From positions 230,327,117 to 230,391,116 of the forward strand of contig NC_090022.1 of the NCBI RefSeq assembly GCF_037176765.1: DNA of 64,000 bases, written 5' to 3'. The stretch comes from Anolis sagrei (taxonomy: Eukaryota; Chordata; Lepidosauria; Squamata; Anolidae). The notes beneath the pieces were generated by a model. It worked only from the letters and a program-made list of their open reading frames with translations. It did not search any database and had not been told where the DNA came from. Below, in pieces: positions 11,962 through 25,400 of the stretch. The translations under genes were made by a program, and so were the position numbers. The first letter of the stretch is position 1. Each line of letters starts with the position of its first letter.

Positions 11962-13433
11962 TTAGCTGCTTTTTTGGTGTTTCTGCACAAAGGAGAGGTA
12001 TTCTTGAACATCTTCAGGAGAGCCAACAATAAAGGGGACTCTTTGATGAATAGATTCTGGTTTCACATCCAGCACAGCCTCAGTCCCAGTAGTAGCAATC
12101 CCTCCGGCCTGTTCAATGATGAAAGCTATGGGGTTGCACTCGTAAAGGAGTCGGAGCTGAAACACAAGAGGAAACCCTTAACAGCTTTTCTGCATTCATT
12201 AGGAACAGTGAAAAATTTGCCCTTCAGTTACATTTTTGAACATTATAGACCCTTTTGCAGATTTTCTTGGTTGTTCTGTAAATGTGAATGGCTGTGGTCT
12301 GAATAAGCCCTATGAGGAGTGGCTTAAAGAGCTGGGCATGTTTAGCCTGAAGAAGAGAAGGCTGAGAGGAGACATGATAGCCATATATAAATATGTGAGA
12401 GGAAGTCATAGGGAGGAGGGAGCAAGCTTGGTTTCTGCTGCCCTGGAGACTAGGATGCGGTACAATGACTTCAAACTACAAGAAAGGAGATTCCATCTGA
12501 ACATTAGGAAGAACTTCCTGACTGTGAGAGCTGTTCAGCAGTGGAACTCTCTGCCCCGGAGTGCGGTAGAGGCTCCTTCTTTGGAGGCTTTTAAACAGAG
12601 GCTGGATGGCCATCTGTCCAGGGTGCTTTGAATACAATTTCATGCCTCTTGGCAGGTGGTTGGACTGGATGGCCCAAGAGGTCTCTTCCAACTCTATGAT
12701 TCTGTGATTCTATGAATTCAAGAATAAGATTCCAGGCATATTTTTTTTGCAATTATATGAATTGGGTTGTTACTATATACCTCTCAATCTCTTTTGCGTC
12801 TTGATTTTCAAGGTAGAAAATAAAGACACAAAAGATACACTACCTCTTTCCCCTTTTCAAAGAAGAAAAGTTGTGACTGGACCTGAAAGTTACTAAAAGT
12901 AAAGAAGTGGAATACAGTGGAAAGTCAGAACAGTTTTCTAGAAGCATTTCTCAGCCCACAGGTCATGGCAACTCAGCCTGTTAGTATTTTTAGATAGGCA
13001 AATGGATGCTCTTAATATAGTCAAGACCAAAAGTTCAGTAGAATAGTGACAACACAATTATAGTGAATGCTGGGATTCTCCAAAGATGTCACCTAGAGAT
13101 ACACATTCATGACTAGTTCATATTCACAATCCCTACTTATTCTTTGCTTTAGGAAATACATAGGAACTGCAAAAATCTCCCAATTCTATTTCCCAGGCAG
13201 CATTCACTGCCATTGACAGGGGACAGTTCCTTATTTAACAGCAAGCCTATTACCTATGTTCTTACACAACCTTCATCTCCTTCCCTCACACTAATCCCTG
13301 CTGGAAGGGGGAATTGCAACAGGGTCTGTATTCTGTCTGTCAGGGCAAGGGATGGAAACATCCATGAGAGAAAAGCCATGGCAATCACAGCACCTGCTGT
13401 CCAACAAATGGAAATTTGGGGGATTGGGTTAAG

Positions 13434-13467
<34 letters not shown>

Positions 13468-16400
13468 AATACTTTATTTATATCCCACCACTATCTCCCA
13501 GAGGGACTCGGGGCGGCTCACAAAGCACTCAAAAATGCAAACTCACAAAAACTGCAAATTCAATAACACAAAGCAAAACAACCAACATAAATATCACAAA
13601 AAACCCTAATTAAGATCAATTAACTGCAGCAGTAGATCCAGAATACAAAACAACCACAATCAATATCAATCTCAAAGTATATGGTGAAAAATCTCGAGGC
13701 CCTTGAAATTCTAGACATGGTCAAAGGCTTGTCTAAAAAGCCATGTCTTCAGTTGTACACGGAAGACTTGGAGAGAGGGGACTAGCCTAATCTCCCTTGG
13801 GAGGGCAATCCAAAGCTGGGGAGCCACCACCAAGAAAGCCCTCTCTCTCATCCCCACCAACTGCACTTGAGAGGAAGGTGGGACTGAGAGGAGGGCCTCT
13901 TCAGTAGATCTTAGTGCCTGCACTGGTTCATAGAAGGAGATGCAGTCTCGAAGATAGATTGGACCCAAAGCGGATGTGACACAGCTAAATAACTATGATG
14001 GTTACACAGGGTTGTAATGTATAGAACATTCCCACTGACATTATTACATAGTAGTAGAGCATTCCTATTTAATATCTGTATCAAAGAGTTTGGTGGCACT
14101 TTGTGGAACAACACATTGTTGGACATATTTATTTTGTGGACCAGAATCCATCCCATCTAATAAAATGCCATATAGATCACAAAAGCTTGTTCCACAACAA
14201 GGCTTGCATCCTGTTGGTAATTTCTAACTAGAGTAGACCCACTGAGTCTATTGTTGAATAATAACTCAACATATAAATAAATCCCATTGACTTAGTGCAT
14301 TTACTTTGGCCAGGACTGACAACAGGATTTAGGATTAAATCTTTTACATTTATAAGACACTACAAGACTCTATAAGTCCTAATTTGTGGAAGGAGGGAAG
14401 AGGAAATTATTTTAATGATGGTGGTGGTGGTAAGGGTGGAGATGATGATAGTAATGATAATAATAATGGTTATAAAGGAAAGCACTTACCTTTCCTTTTG
14501 GACTCTTCTGGTTTGCCGGATACAAGAAGATGCCACCATAAACCAAGGTACGGTGAACATCAGCCACCATGGAGCCAACATACCGGGCTGCATAGGGGGC
14601 AGTGCCTTCCTGTGGAACAGAGATAATTGATATATCAGTGAATGCTTGGTCACCTTTGTTTTTCAATGCAAACGCTCATGTTTGTTCAATGTTAAGGTAA
14701 CTATCGTAGCTTAAATGACCTGGAGGTATCAGATTCTATCTGATCCTGGAAGTCAAGCTGGATCAAGTCTGGACAGGAGACTACCAGGAATGTCAGGTGC
14801 TGTAGGCTGTGTTTAGGGGAAGGCAATGGCAAACCCCACTTGAGTTTTCATTGCCTAAGAAAACCCTGTGAAATTCATGGGGTCTTCACAGGCTGACTGA
14901 CAATGTGATGACATGGCCATTCAGATGATATTATATTGCAGTTCGTATCATCTCTGGTCAGCACAGCCAATTATGCCAAAACATCTATTGTACAATGGAA
15001 TCAATGTTTTGAAACAAATTATCCAAACCACATTTAAAACCTTCTTCGCTGTTTCACTATCTTCTTAAGCCACTTTGTGGTATCTTGAAAATGCCCTTGA
15101 AGTGCTCTTGCTTTTGGGCCTCGGTACTGTAATAATACTATAATACATAATACACTTTATTTATATTCCGCTCTTCTCCCCTAAAGGACTCAGAGCGGAT
15201 TACAGCATTTTATATACAGTGGCAAAAATTCAATGCCTTTACAATCAAATACAATGAGACACACAAACACAAATAAAGACAGAGGTTTCTCCTTTCATTT
15301 CTGGTTTCTGGAGGCAGTTCTCATCTCTGGTTCTGGGAGGCGCTTTCTCCATTTTCAAGCTGAGGAGCCTGTGTTGTCACCTCCTGGTTGTGTGGTGGGC
15401 AAGATTGCTTGGAGCATCTCTTGTTTTTTCCCACCGAAGTGGTACCTATTAATTTATTCACATTTGTTGGTTTTCGAATTGCTAGGTTGGCAAGAGCTGG
15501 AGCTGACAGTTGAGGCTCGCCCCATCTTGCAGATTCGAACTACTGACCTTTAGGCCAGTCGTTCAACCAAGCTTCAGGTCAGTAGTTCAGCAGTGCAAGG
15601 ATTTAACCCATTGCGCTACTGCGGTCCCTGTATAACCGTGGTGGCAGCAGTATAGTCTTTCTCTCCCTCCTAACAGCATTCCCATTTTTCCAAAGAGGAA
15701 AGACTGTACTGGACCTATTGACCAGAGTACAAAACTGATTAGTTTAAAACAGTCAGCTGAGCTATGATCAGGCATTTGGTGAAAACAGGAGAGTTTGGTA
15801 AGGAGAAATATTCTGCCGGACCAAATTTTATGAAACAGCAATATGTCTATATGTCACAGAGTTGATTTTCATTGTAGTACAAACCATAGGATTATCCTAC
15901 TAGTTATTTGAACTCTTAAATAAATCATTATTGTATAGTAGATAATAATTACTGAAGAAATTGTTGCTAATACTAGGTGTAACTAATGAGCAACATGTGT
16001 TCTGAGTTTACTCAGCTTTGCTTCACCTTTTTTTTCCATTTGAAGTCTCAGGCAGTAAATCCGTATGCCTGGACTATCAACTTTTGGGGGCAGAGGCCCC
16101 GCCAGCTGCCAGTGAGTCTGAACATTGGTTCCATTCATGATCTTAAATATTTATCCAATATGTTGTTTTTAAAAAATAATGTTATTTTAAACATTAGCAA
16201 TTTAAAGATAGAATGATGAGCATGGTCTTTTCTCTTAGCAGATTTTTTTTCTGCTAAATTGTTTATTTATGATGCTATCTTGCACCTGTATTCTGAGAAG
16301 GAAGTACCAACCACATAACTTAGAAGAAACAATCCTGCAATGAGCATTACAACTTCTCCATTTGTCTTCTCCCCCCCCCCCCCCCCCCAGATGACTAGTC

Positions 16401-19400
16401 TATTAACACAACTCAAGGGCCCCAACCAGCTGGCACAAGAAGCCGGTTGGACTTTTCCAGGGCACCTGATAAGGTTTCATTTCTCTACACAAAATATACA
16501 AAGTTTCTTAACACTTCCTCAGCAGCATGCAGAAACTATTTGTGCAGCTGGGATAAAGGAGGAAACTCTTAACAATAGAAAAATGAGTAGTTAAGACATG
16601 TAAAAGGCCCCAAACTAAATTCACAGCCTTTCAAACAATGAATCAGCTAATTGATCCAGTCCTTTAGCTGAAGAGTTCTTCATTCCCATCAAATTTCCCA
16701 AAGAGATGGTAGAGAAAGAATGGCTGGACTCCTCCAAGCTAGGCACAAATCTGAACCCTAAAAGTTATGTACTTTTGACTGTTGCATATTCATGATCCCT
16801 ACATACACCATATTTTAGGGGCTACATAGAGCCCTGAAGATCTCAATTTACTGGGTAACAGCTACTGTGATTGATGATGAAGTGTTCTTTTGTCAATAAG
16901 GAAGCATCTCACTGACAGTAAGTGATCTCCAATCCATGAAGTCCTACTTCTGCCCCTCACACCCGAGATTGCACACCAGCTGGGATAGTCATTGAATTGT
17001 TTCCTGAACAACAGGGAAACAGCTCCCCATTGATCACAGTGGCTGCTTCCTGATAAACTGGGTGGGGAGAAGGTTCAGGTCATGATTCAGGGCATTGCTG
17101 CATAACATCATAATGCATACGTATCTCTCATACAGGATTCCAGCCAACATCTATGGTCTGCATGGGAACACACTTTTATTAAATACCCATGTTTCAAAGA
17201 GAAACCTAATGCCTCACATTCCAACTTCCATGCTTCTCACATAGTAGCAGGCCAAAGGATTCAGATAACACTAATCCAGCAATGGCACTGGGGCGCGTAA
17301 ACATACTCGAGCTAATAACAGCTGCTCTACAAAGCATCTATCTGATCTATATCAATCTGAGGCTTTCTGATTCCCAAAATGAGGGTCCCAATTCTGTAGC
17401 AGGTAGACCACCTTGATGCCTATGAGAGCATCTAAAACAGTGGTCTTCAAATTTTTAAAGCCAAGGGCCAGTTCACTGCACATATCTTATTTGTAGTGCA
17501 AAATAATAATAATGACAAAACAATACAATATTTAAAATGAAGAACCGTTTTAATCAACATAACTTACCAGAATTTCAATGGGATATGTGGGTCTGCTTTT
17601 GGCTGATGAGATAGTCAAGTTAATTAGGATTGTTGTTGTGTGCCTCCAAGTCATTTCAGACTTAGAGCAACCCTAAGAATGGATCTACACTACCCTATAT
17701 CCCAGGATGTGATACCAGATTATCTGATTATTCCATATATCTGGCAATGTAGACTCATCTCCCACCTCTTCACACAGCCCTTTTGGACCATGCTGTTGTA
17801 CCGGCAATCACTGGCAAAAGGGAAGGTGAGTGGGGGTGGCTCGTGGTTCCCTGCACACCCTTCCTCCTTACACCACTTTACCACATCAGATGGGAGAAAG
17901 GGCGGCAATGCATGTTGCTTCATCGCCCTTTCCCCCATCATAAGGGGAAAAGGGGAGAAAAGTGTGAGTAACTCCATTGGAGCTACACAAAATACACTTT
18001 CCTCCCTGTAGTGGTGGAGGAAGTGTCTTTTGATGCTTCCCCTCCACTTTGTGAGGAATGTGGGTGGGGCCTACCATGCATCATGTGATGGCATATGGCA
18101 AGCCCCATCCTGGCCACGAAATAAAGTGGCAAAACAGGGCAAAAATGTCCTGTGTTAAAAGGTCCACAGTCCCATTCCCAGTATCCCAGTGTAGATCCAG
18201 CATAAGTCTAAAGTTTAGGATGGGGATGGCTAAAGGAATTTGGAGGACCACCTTAGTATTACCATCCCCATGAGCGGGACAGTGAGTTTTTCAGATTCAT
18301 AGATATCTCAATATTATAATATTATAATATAGCCTAGCTTAGAGTTAGGTCTAAAAAACATCATCTCAAGGTGGTTTTTTTTTTATAATGTATGCTTACC
18401 CACACTAATTTTATTGCATGGCCAGCATAGTGGCAGTGTTGGTTGATTAGAAACTGTTGATATGTACCGAGGAAGCTAAGGAATGGAAGTGAACTGTCAG
18501 TAGATGTTTCTGTTTGAAGCTTCTTTCTTTGAAATGTAGGTAGCATGAGATGTACTGATGTCACTCGTTTTGTTTTGATATTTGTTTGGGAGTTTTTTGT
18601 CATTAACTTTCCAAAACATTTGGTCTCAAAGGCCAGGATTCTTTTAGGTCATGCCCTGACTTGTACAAATATATACCAATAACAAAATAAAATTGGAAGA
18701 AGCTTTTGCTTGCTGACTTTGTGAAATCAGGGCCAAGAGTTCAGCAGTCCAGGAAATCAATCCTGTTCCTGAAAAATGGCATAAACAGTTGTAATGCACC
18801 TTGGGCCAAAACAATTATCTTTACTTCTGAGGAGCAGCTGTATATTTTGCACTAGGCTCATTTGGTCTCAGTCAGCCAAACTAGACTTAAAGCCCTGATG
18901 ATCATACTGTCAAATGATTTCTAGAAAAGGAGGGAGTAATGTCCTCATGTCAAGATCAAAAGGAACCCATAATTCTAATTAATAATGCAAACACTACCTA
19001 CTGATCTACTCACATTTGCATGTTTTCGAACTGCTAGGTTGCCAGAAGCTGGGGCTAACAATGGGAGCTCACGCCATTCCCCAGATTCAAACCTATGACC
19101 TTTCGGTTAGCAAGTTTACAGCTCAGCAGTTAAACCCACTGCACCACCAAAGGCTCCATAATGGGTCTTTAATTTTCAATACAATTTTCAACATAAATAT
19201 ATCTATCTCATATTTTGTTTGGACTCCCCAAAATCTATTGCTGACATGACATCAGGTAAACATATTTGTGTGTATCTGTTTCACTGATAAATAAGACCAC
19301 AGTGTCTAGTGCAATTGAATGAGGTACTAAAACTATAAAAATATGGTATTGAAAAGTGAAGCTTATAACTTCTATATATAAAAAATTAACTTTGTGCATA

Positions 19401-22400
19401 GTAACAGATTTAATTTAACAAGTGGCACTATCGTATGTAATAAAATGGCATCTAAATAATACAGTGCATTACCTCTGGAAATTTCTTCTTTTGTATATAC
19501 TCTGTTATAGCAGGATCAAAGTACTTGGCATAACCCTCATTCATGCTGTAGATTTTTCCTTTCTTTTTGATTTTCACATCTTTTTCCACCAAAATGAATT
19601 CACCAAGTGCCTGAAAAACAGTTAATTGGTGACAGAGTTAGTAAATGGTATAAAGATCACCTTTCTGAAATTCAGAAGACACTTCTCCTGTAGATTCAGC
19701 CAAACAAGCTGGAAGTCATCCTGTTTCATTACTTCTAATCAACTGATTATTCTAGACTGTTTAATCAGTCTAACAAGGGGATGATATTTTTGGGAAAGGA
19801 AAAGCAGTAACCCTACAAAAGAAATCCACACCTCAGGGGGAAATTGTTGACAGGATGCAATAAATGGGTAGCAGTGATGGGGAATGTGTCACTCTTCAAA
19901 TTTTGCTCAACTACAACTTCCATCACAGCTAACCAGCATGTTTAGTAATGAGGGATGATGGGAGTTACAATCCAATATTATCAGGATTGTTCTAGACTTC
20001 CTCTTCCCACTTTAAGTTGCCTTGCAGTAAATCAAGGACTTTGCAGAAGTGTTGAGAATGGATGTAAATCAACGTTAGAATGGTGGGGTATAAATAAAAT
20101 TATTTCTTCTTCTTCTTCTACTTCTTCTTCTTCTTCTAATTCTAATTCTTCTTCTTCTAATTCTTCTTCCTCTAATTCTTCTTTTTCTAATTCTCTTCTT
20201 CTTCTTGCAACTGTGCTGCTTTGGAAACATATCATTTACCTGCCATTTAAAGGGGGCACTATAATCACAAAGGGAAGACAACCAGCAACTAGATTATTTT
20301 CTGTCTTATTTATTTATGTCCATTTATAATTTACTGGGTTGTTCTTGATCCATTTATTAATTTGTTGACATATTACTGTCGGCACTGAATATTTGCCATT
20401 GTGCATTTTGTTGTGAAGCGCCTTGATTCGGGGACATAGGGTTATAAATAAAGTTTTGTTTCATTTCATTTCCGTTTAATGTTCACCGTGTCAAGTAATA
20501 GCTACCGGCAGCAAATGAGTCTATCTTCCTACAATCCCAGTTTTCCAGCCTTTTGTGATAAAGTCCTAAGTCATGACTAAACAGGAATTGCCTACTCTTT
20601 CTATACCCATTTCCTGATTTTCTTTTTTTTTTTAAAAAAAGTCCATCCATAGATTATGAACAAAGCATTTCCAAATGGACAATGACTTCTGCATGGTACT
20701 GCAGTATGCAGGTTAATATCTTATTCCAGAAACAAGAAGATGGTTATTTTGAGATGGCAAATAAGTGATACCATTCAATGTATTCTCAGTAAGATTTTGA
20801 ACACACATCCTCATTAAGGCACAGCTTTGCCAATATTTTTAAATCTACATCCTACTGAACAAGCATCCTACTGAGATTTTAAAAGAAATTGAATATGTAT
20901 CCAACACCTACATTTGAATGAATGGCCTGAGGTCCTCAACTCGTATTACAATCTATGCTGCGAGGGGAAGTTACTGTAGGACAACTATGGGTGATACAAT
21001 CTTCATGGTATGATTCATAGTCTTAGAGGAAAGGTGCCTTGCCTCTGATGACTCTTTTTGCAATTCTGACATGGCTGCTTAGTGCTAAAGCAGTGGTTCT
21101 CAACCTGTGGGTCCCCAGATGTTTAAGATGCTATAAGATCTCTTTACATACTGATATTCCAAACCAACAAGACTATGTCTTTGAATTCTGCTATAATGTG
21201 AAGTTTGTGGACATATTTGTACTCTTGTTCACAAAAACTGGATAACATTATCATTTTGCTTATGCTGCCTTTGTCTTAGGCTGATTATGCGCTACCCTAT
21301 ATCCCAGGATATGATCCCAGATTATCTGGCAGTGTAGATTTATATACCGGTAATCCAGTTCAAAGCAGATGTCCTGCCTATTCTCCAGGTTCTCAGAATA
21401 TGAGTTGGCAACAGAAAATGGAATAATGTTAGTAACTGGTATTTGTACAATACCGGATCCAGCATGAAGAAGTCCACTCCTTGCCCAGTGGACAGGGCCA
21501 CCAGCGTAGCACTGCCATACAAAGCATAGCCTGCAGCGACAATGTTGTGTCCTGGCTGTAAGGCATCTTTTTCTGAAGGCTCCTCCTCTGTTGTCTTGGG
21601 GAAGAAGAAAAAGATAAGGCGCAAAAGGAAACACAAATGCAAATAGGAATTTCTCTTAAACATTTGCTTCAAAAGGTACAAACATTAATTCATAGAAAAA
21701 TACAAAACATCTTATACAGTTCTGGCAGCTAATCAGACTTCCTGCTCTCTCCCCTGAAAAAGAGGCAGGCTAGGATCTGCGCTGTTGGAAATGACAACCT
21801 TCTTCAAGCCTTCTCTAGTAATGTTTATCTATGATCCTGTTACTGTTTGTATGCATGTTCTGTTATGCAGCTTCCTTTACTCTATGGTTTCTGAGAAGAA
21901 ATAAAGGTAGCTGCAGACCACCTGCTCTCTCTCCCTCCTTTTGACTATGTGCCCTGTTGATAGCTGTCTTGTTATAAGAGAGGTGCCCTGGCTTGATGAC
22001 ACAGTGAATTATCTCAAACATATCTGAAACTGAACTGATAAGTTTTGTATCTGTGTATGCTGAATACAAGAAGGTTGTGAGTAAATCAAATATTTTTTTA
22101 AAATCAAAGTCTACTTCATTTTTGTCTCTTGAGTGCATGGTATGAAACAAGTTGTTTAATGTGAGAGTATATGTGTGTGTGTATGACATTGAAAAACTGC
22201 TGTTTTTATGAACTGGCAAATCTCTGTTTTCCTAACAGATCAGAGATAACAGGTTATTCAGTCTAACAACTGAAACCATTGCCTTACATAATTATATCTG
22301 GTTGTATAAAACAAGAGAAAATTCTACTCTAAAGGGTTTTTGGCTTTTCTAAAAGTTTTGATCGCCAATTGGTGTTTTACAAAAGGTTATGAATGCCATT

Positions 22401-25400
22401 TTCCAAAAACCTTTGCCTAATAGTTGACATTGGAGGAATTAGAGATTTCTAGATATTCAAGCCCATGAATAATCAGATCTAGACAAGTCAAACTACATAT
22501 GTGTATAGATGACTGCACTGTGGTCCCAATTTCTGGAGAGCTATAAAACTCATAAACAGCACAGGAACATTCCAGGAGCAAGTGAGGTAGTAGGACACTA
22601 TTTATTCATTCTCCAGATACTACTTTTTTCCCTTTCAAATATCAGTTTACCTTCTTGTAGATAGCAAATATTGTGCCTATTGAAACTAAGCAGTCTATAT
22701 TGGAAGAGCCATCTAGTGGATCAAAGCACACCACATATTTACCCTGAAAGAAAAGAAACGAAAGCAGTTATAAATGACATGTTTATAGTAGGGTGGGGAT
22801 AATTTGTAATTTTTTAATGTTTTGTTTTTTAGAAAACAGAATTGGATTGGAAAACTGCACCTCAATGTAGGCAAATGGTCCTACAAAATAATGAATGCCG
22901 AAATGTAGAAAACTGGAAGAAAATACCCACATACATAAAATTTACAAGGGCTTCTGGAGAAGTTATAAAATCAGTTGAACAGGTTTACTGCATCTCCATC
23001 TGAATGATACTATAAGAGGTGCTCCACTTTTGCTGTGGTTAGGAGACGCAATACAGCCAATACCTCCCCAACCCCTTATTTTTAAATGAGGGAAACAAAT
23101 GAAGTTGACCATAGAATTGTAGCTGGAGGACTTAGAGGTTCCTAGAAAAGTGTTCTCTCTAGGAGTATCTAGATTCTCAAGTGCTACTTTGTAGTCAACC
23201 TCTGGCAAAAGCTGATCATTGAATCACCCTGGAGGACATGGAGAGTCCAAGGGAGAACATGTTAACCAAATCTGTAAATAAGAAAATCTACAAAAGTTAA
23301 ACCAGCAAATTTGCAGGACTGACTGCAGAACATTTTTACTGTTTTCAGAATGCAGGGGCTTTTCAATAAAATCCTTTATTTATTTAGCCCATACTACAAA
23401 CATGCTGGTATAAACTTCCAAACCCAGTGCAGTCCTATAAACTGTAGTACTCTGAACGCCAAACCTTGAATTCCCAAGTTCAGTCAAACAAAACTACAAT
23501 TTCCAGGATGATAATTAGTGGCTGTGTGAAAGTAATGGAAAGCGATTTTGCTCTAGATTATTTGGCCGCTTCTGCACTGCCAAATAATCTAGATTATCAA
23601 TTCATATAATCCACATTATTTCTTTTGAACTGGATTATATGAGTCTACACTGCCATATAATCCACTTCAAAGCAGATTATCTGGATTTTATTTAGCAGTG
23701 TAGAAGGGGCCTCAGATTCATCCCCCCCCCCCCCCCCGCTTTAGTTTTCTAATTGCTAGGTAAATTCTTTTGTGCTGCAACAGTGCCATCTACTGGCACA
23801 TGAAATAATAGATCTCTTCCCAATCATTCCAAAAGTGGACACACATACCCACCCTCTTTTCTTTTGGTGTGATGAGTGCTTCTTTATTCTCCTCTGAAAC
23901 CAAGACGCAAGTGCTGTAGGAGGACTGCAGCATGTTAATAACCAGAGAGTTTGAGAGTACATCCAGCTTCTTTTGCTCATCCCCAGTCACATTCACAGAG
24001 CCTGCTATGCCAAACCTATGGGAAGAAGGGCGCACTATTAATATTATAGTGGGGTACCCGCTTATTTCATATAGGTCATGCGGCGGGTTTCCACTGCTGA
24101 TTTGAACCCTGCTTCCACGATTGTAGTTCAAGGCACAAACTAAATGCCACACTACATCATTCACAAATCAACTATTAGTGATAAAACAGTCTTGCTAAAG
24201 CTCTTAAGAAATAATTTAGGCCACTTATGAGTGATTTAGAGTCCTAAACAGTCATCTGGTGAGGCCGTGCTCTCAGTCCCGCCTCCTTCACAGGCATGAT
24301 TAGCAGGGATGAGAGACAGGGCCTTCTCCGTGGTGGCCCCTCAGCTGTGGAACTCCCTTCCTAGCGATATTAGATCAGCCCCCTCCCTCCTGACCTTCTG
24401 TAAGAAAGTAAAAACATGGCTTTCTGATTAAGCCTTTGAAGATCTTGTGCAATAGATAAATATGGAATTATGTGCAATGACTATTGGAATGGCCTTTACT
24501 ATGACTTTGGGTAACATGGTTAACAGTGAAGCCATTGTTTTATTTGTATATGTTTTAATGTATTTTATAATTGTATTTAAATGCTTATTCAAACTTTACA
24601 TTGTTTGAAGGCATCAAATAGTTGCCTAAGTGTAAGCTGCCTTGAGTCCTTCCAAGTGGAGAAAGGCAGGGTAGAAATGTTGTAAATAAATAAATTTGTA
24701 GCCCATTCATGGACACTGGGGATAGAGCTGCAGTGCCATATAATCTAGATTATCAAATCAGATAATCCACATTATCTGTTTTGAACCGGATTATATGAGT
24801 CTACATGGCCAAATAATCCAGTTCAAAGCAGATAATCTGGATTTTATATGGTAGTGTAGATGCAGCCTGAGATGTCACACCTCTTGATTTTGGCTCGATG
24901 TACGCTGTCATTATAATCCAATATTTGATGCCATATAATCTGGTTCAAAGCAAATAATCTGGATTCAAAAACTGGATTACATGGCAGTGTAGATGGGGCC
25001 TTAATTGGAGGATATGTGTGTTTAAGAAAACTTGAAAACTGCTGCCTCCAAACTGATTAAATGTATTGGCTCTCAAACCATCCATTAATTCAACACGTGA
25101 GTGACTTCTACTGCTGAAGGTCTCCAGATGATGAATACAAAATAAAGCATAGTGGTATAAACTTAAAATAAGTCTACAAAATAAAACACAATATAAACTC
25201 CAGTTAAATGTAATTTTAAAACTCAAGAGCAGCTGCAAATAGCGTAAGAGGAGCTTAGAAAAAAGTTACTTTTTGGACCTCACCACCCAGAATTCCCCAG
25301 TCACTATGGCCATAAGGTATAGTCCAAGCTCTTAAGTGTAATATAGGGAAGTCCTAGACTATCTCAATAATATCCAAACCTATTTGGTCTTCATGTGACA

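Noticed and set aside
12236-12631. 131-codon + strand frame next to FBP2 exon 7
   Set aside because: It is the C-terminus of a CR1 LINE antisense to FBP2.
14715-14812. 5S rRNA gene
   Set aside because: It lacks the 5' third of 5S rRNA, is diverged, and runs into a SINE tail, so it is a 5S-derived SINE.
20032-20281. Glu/Arg-rich minus-strand frames
   Set aside because: They are a direct translation of the (TTC)n microsatellite.
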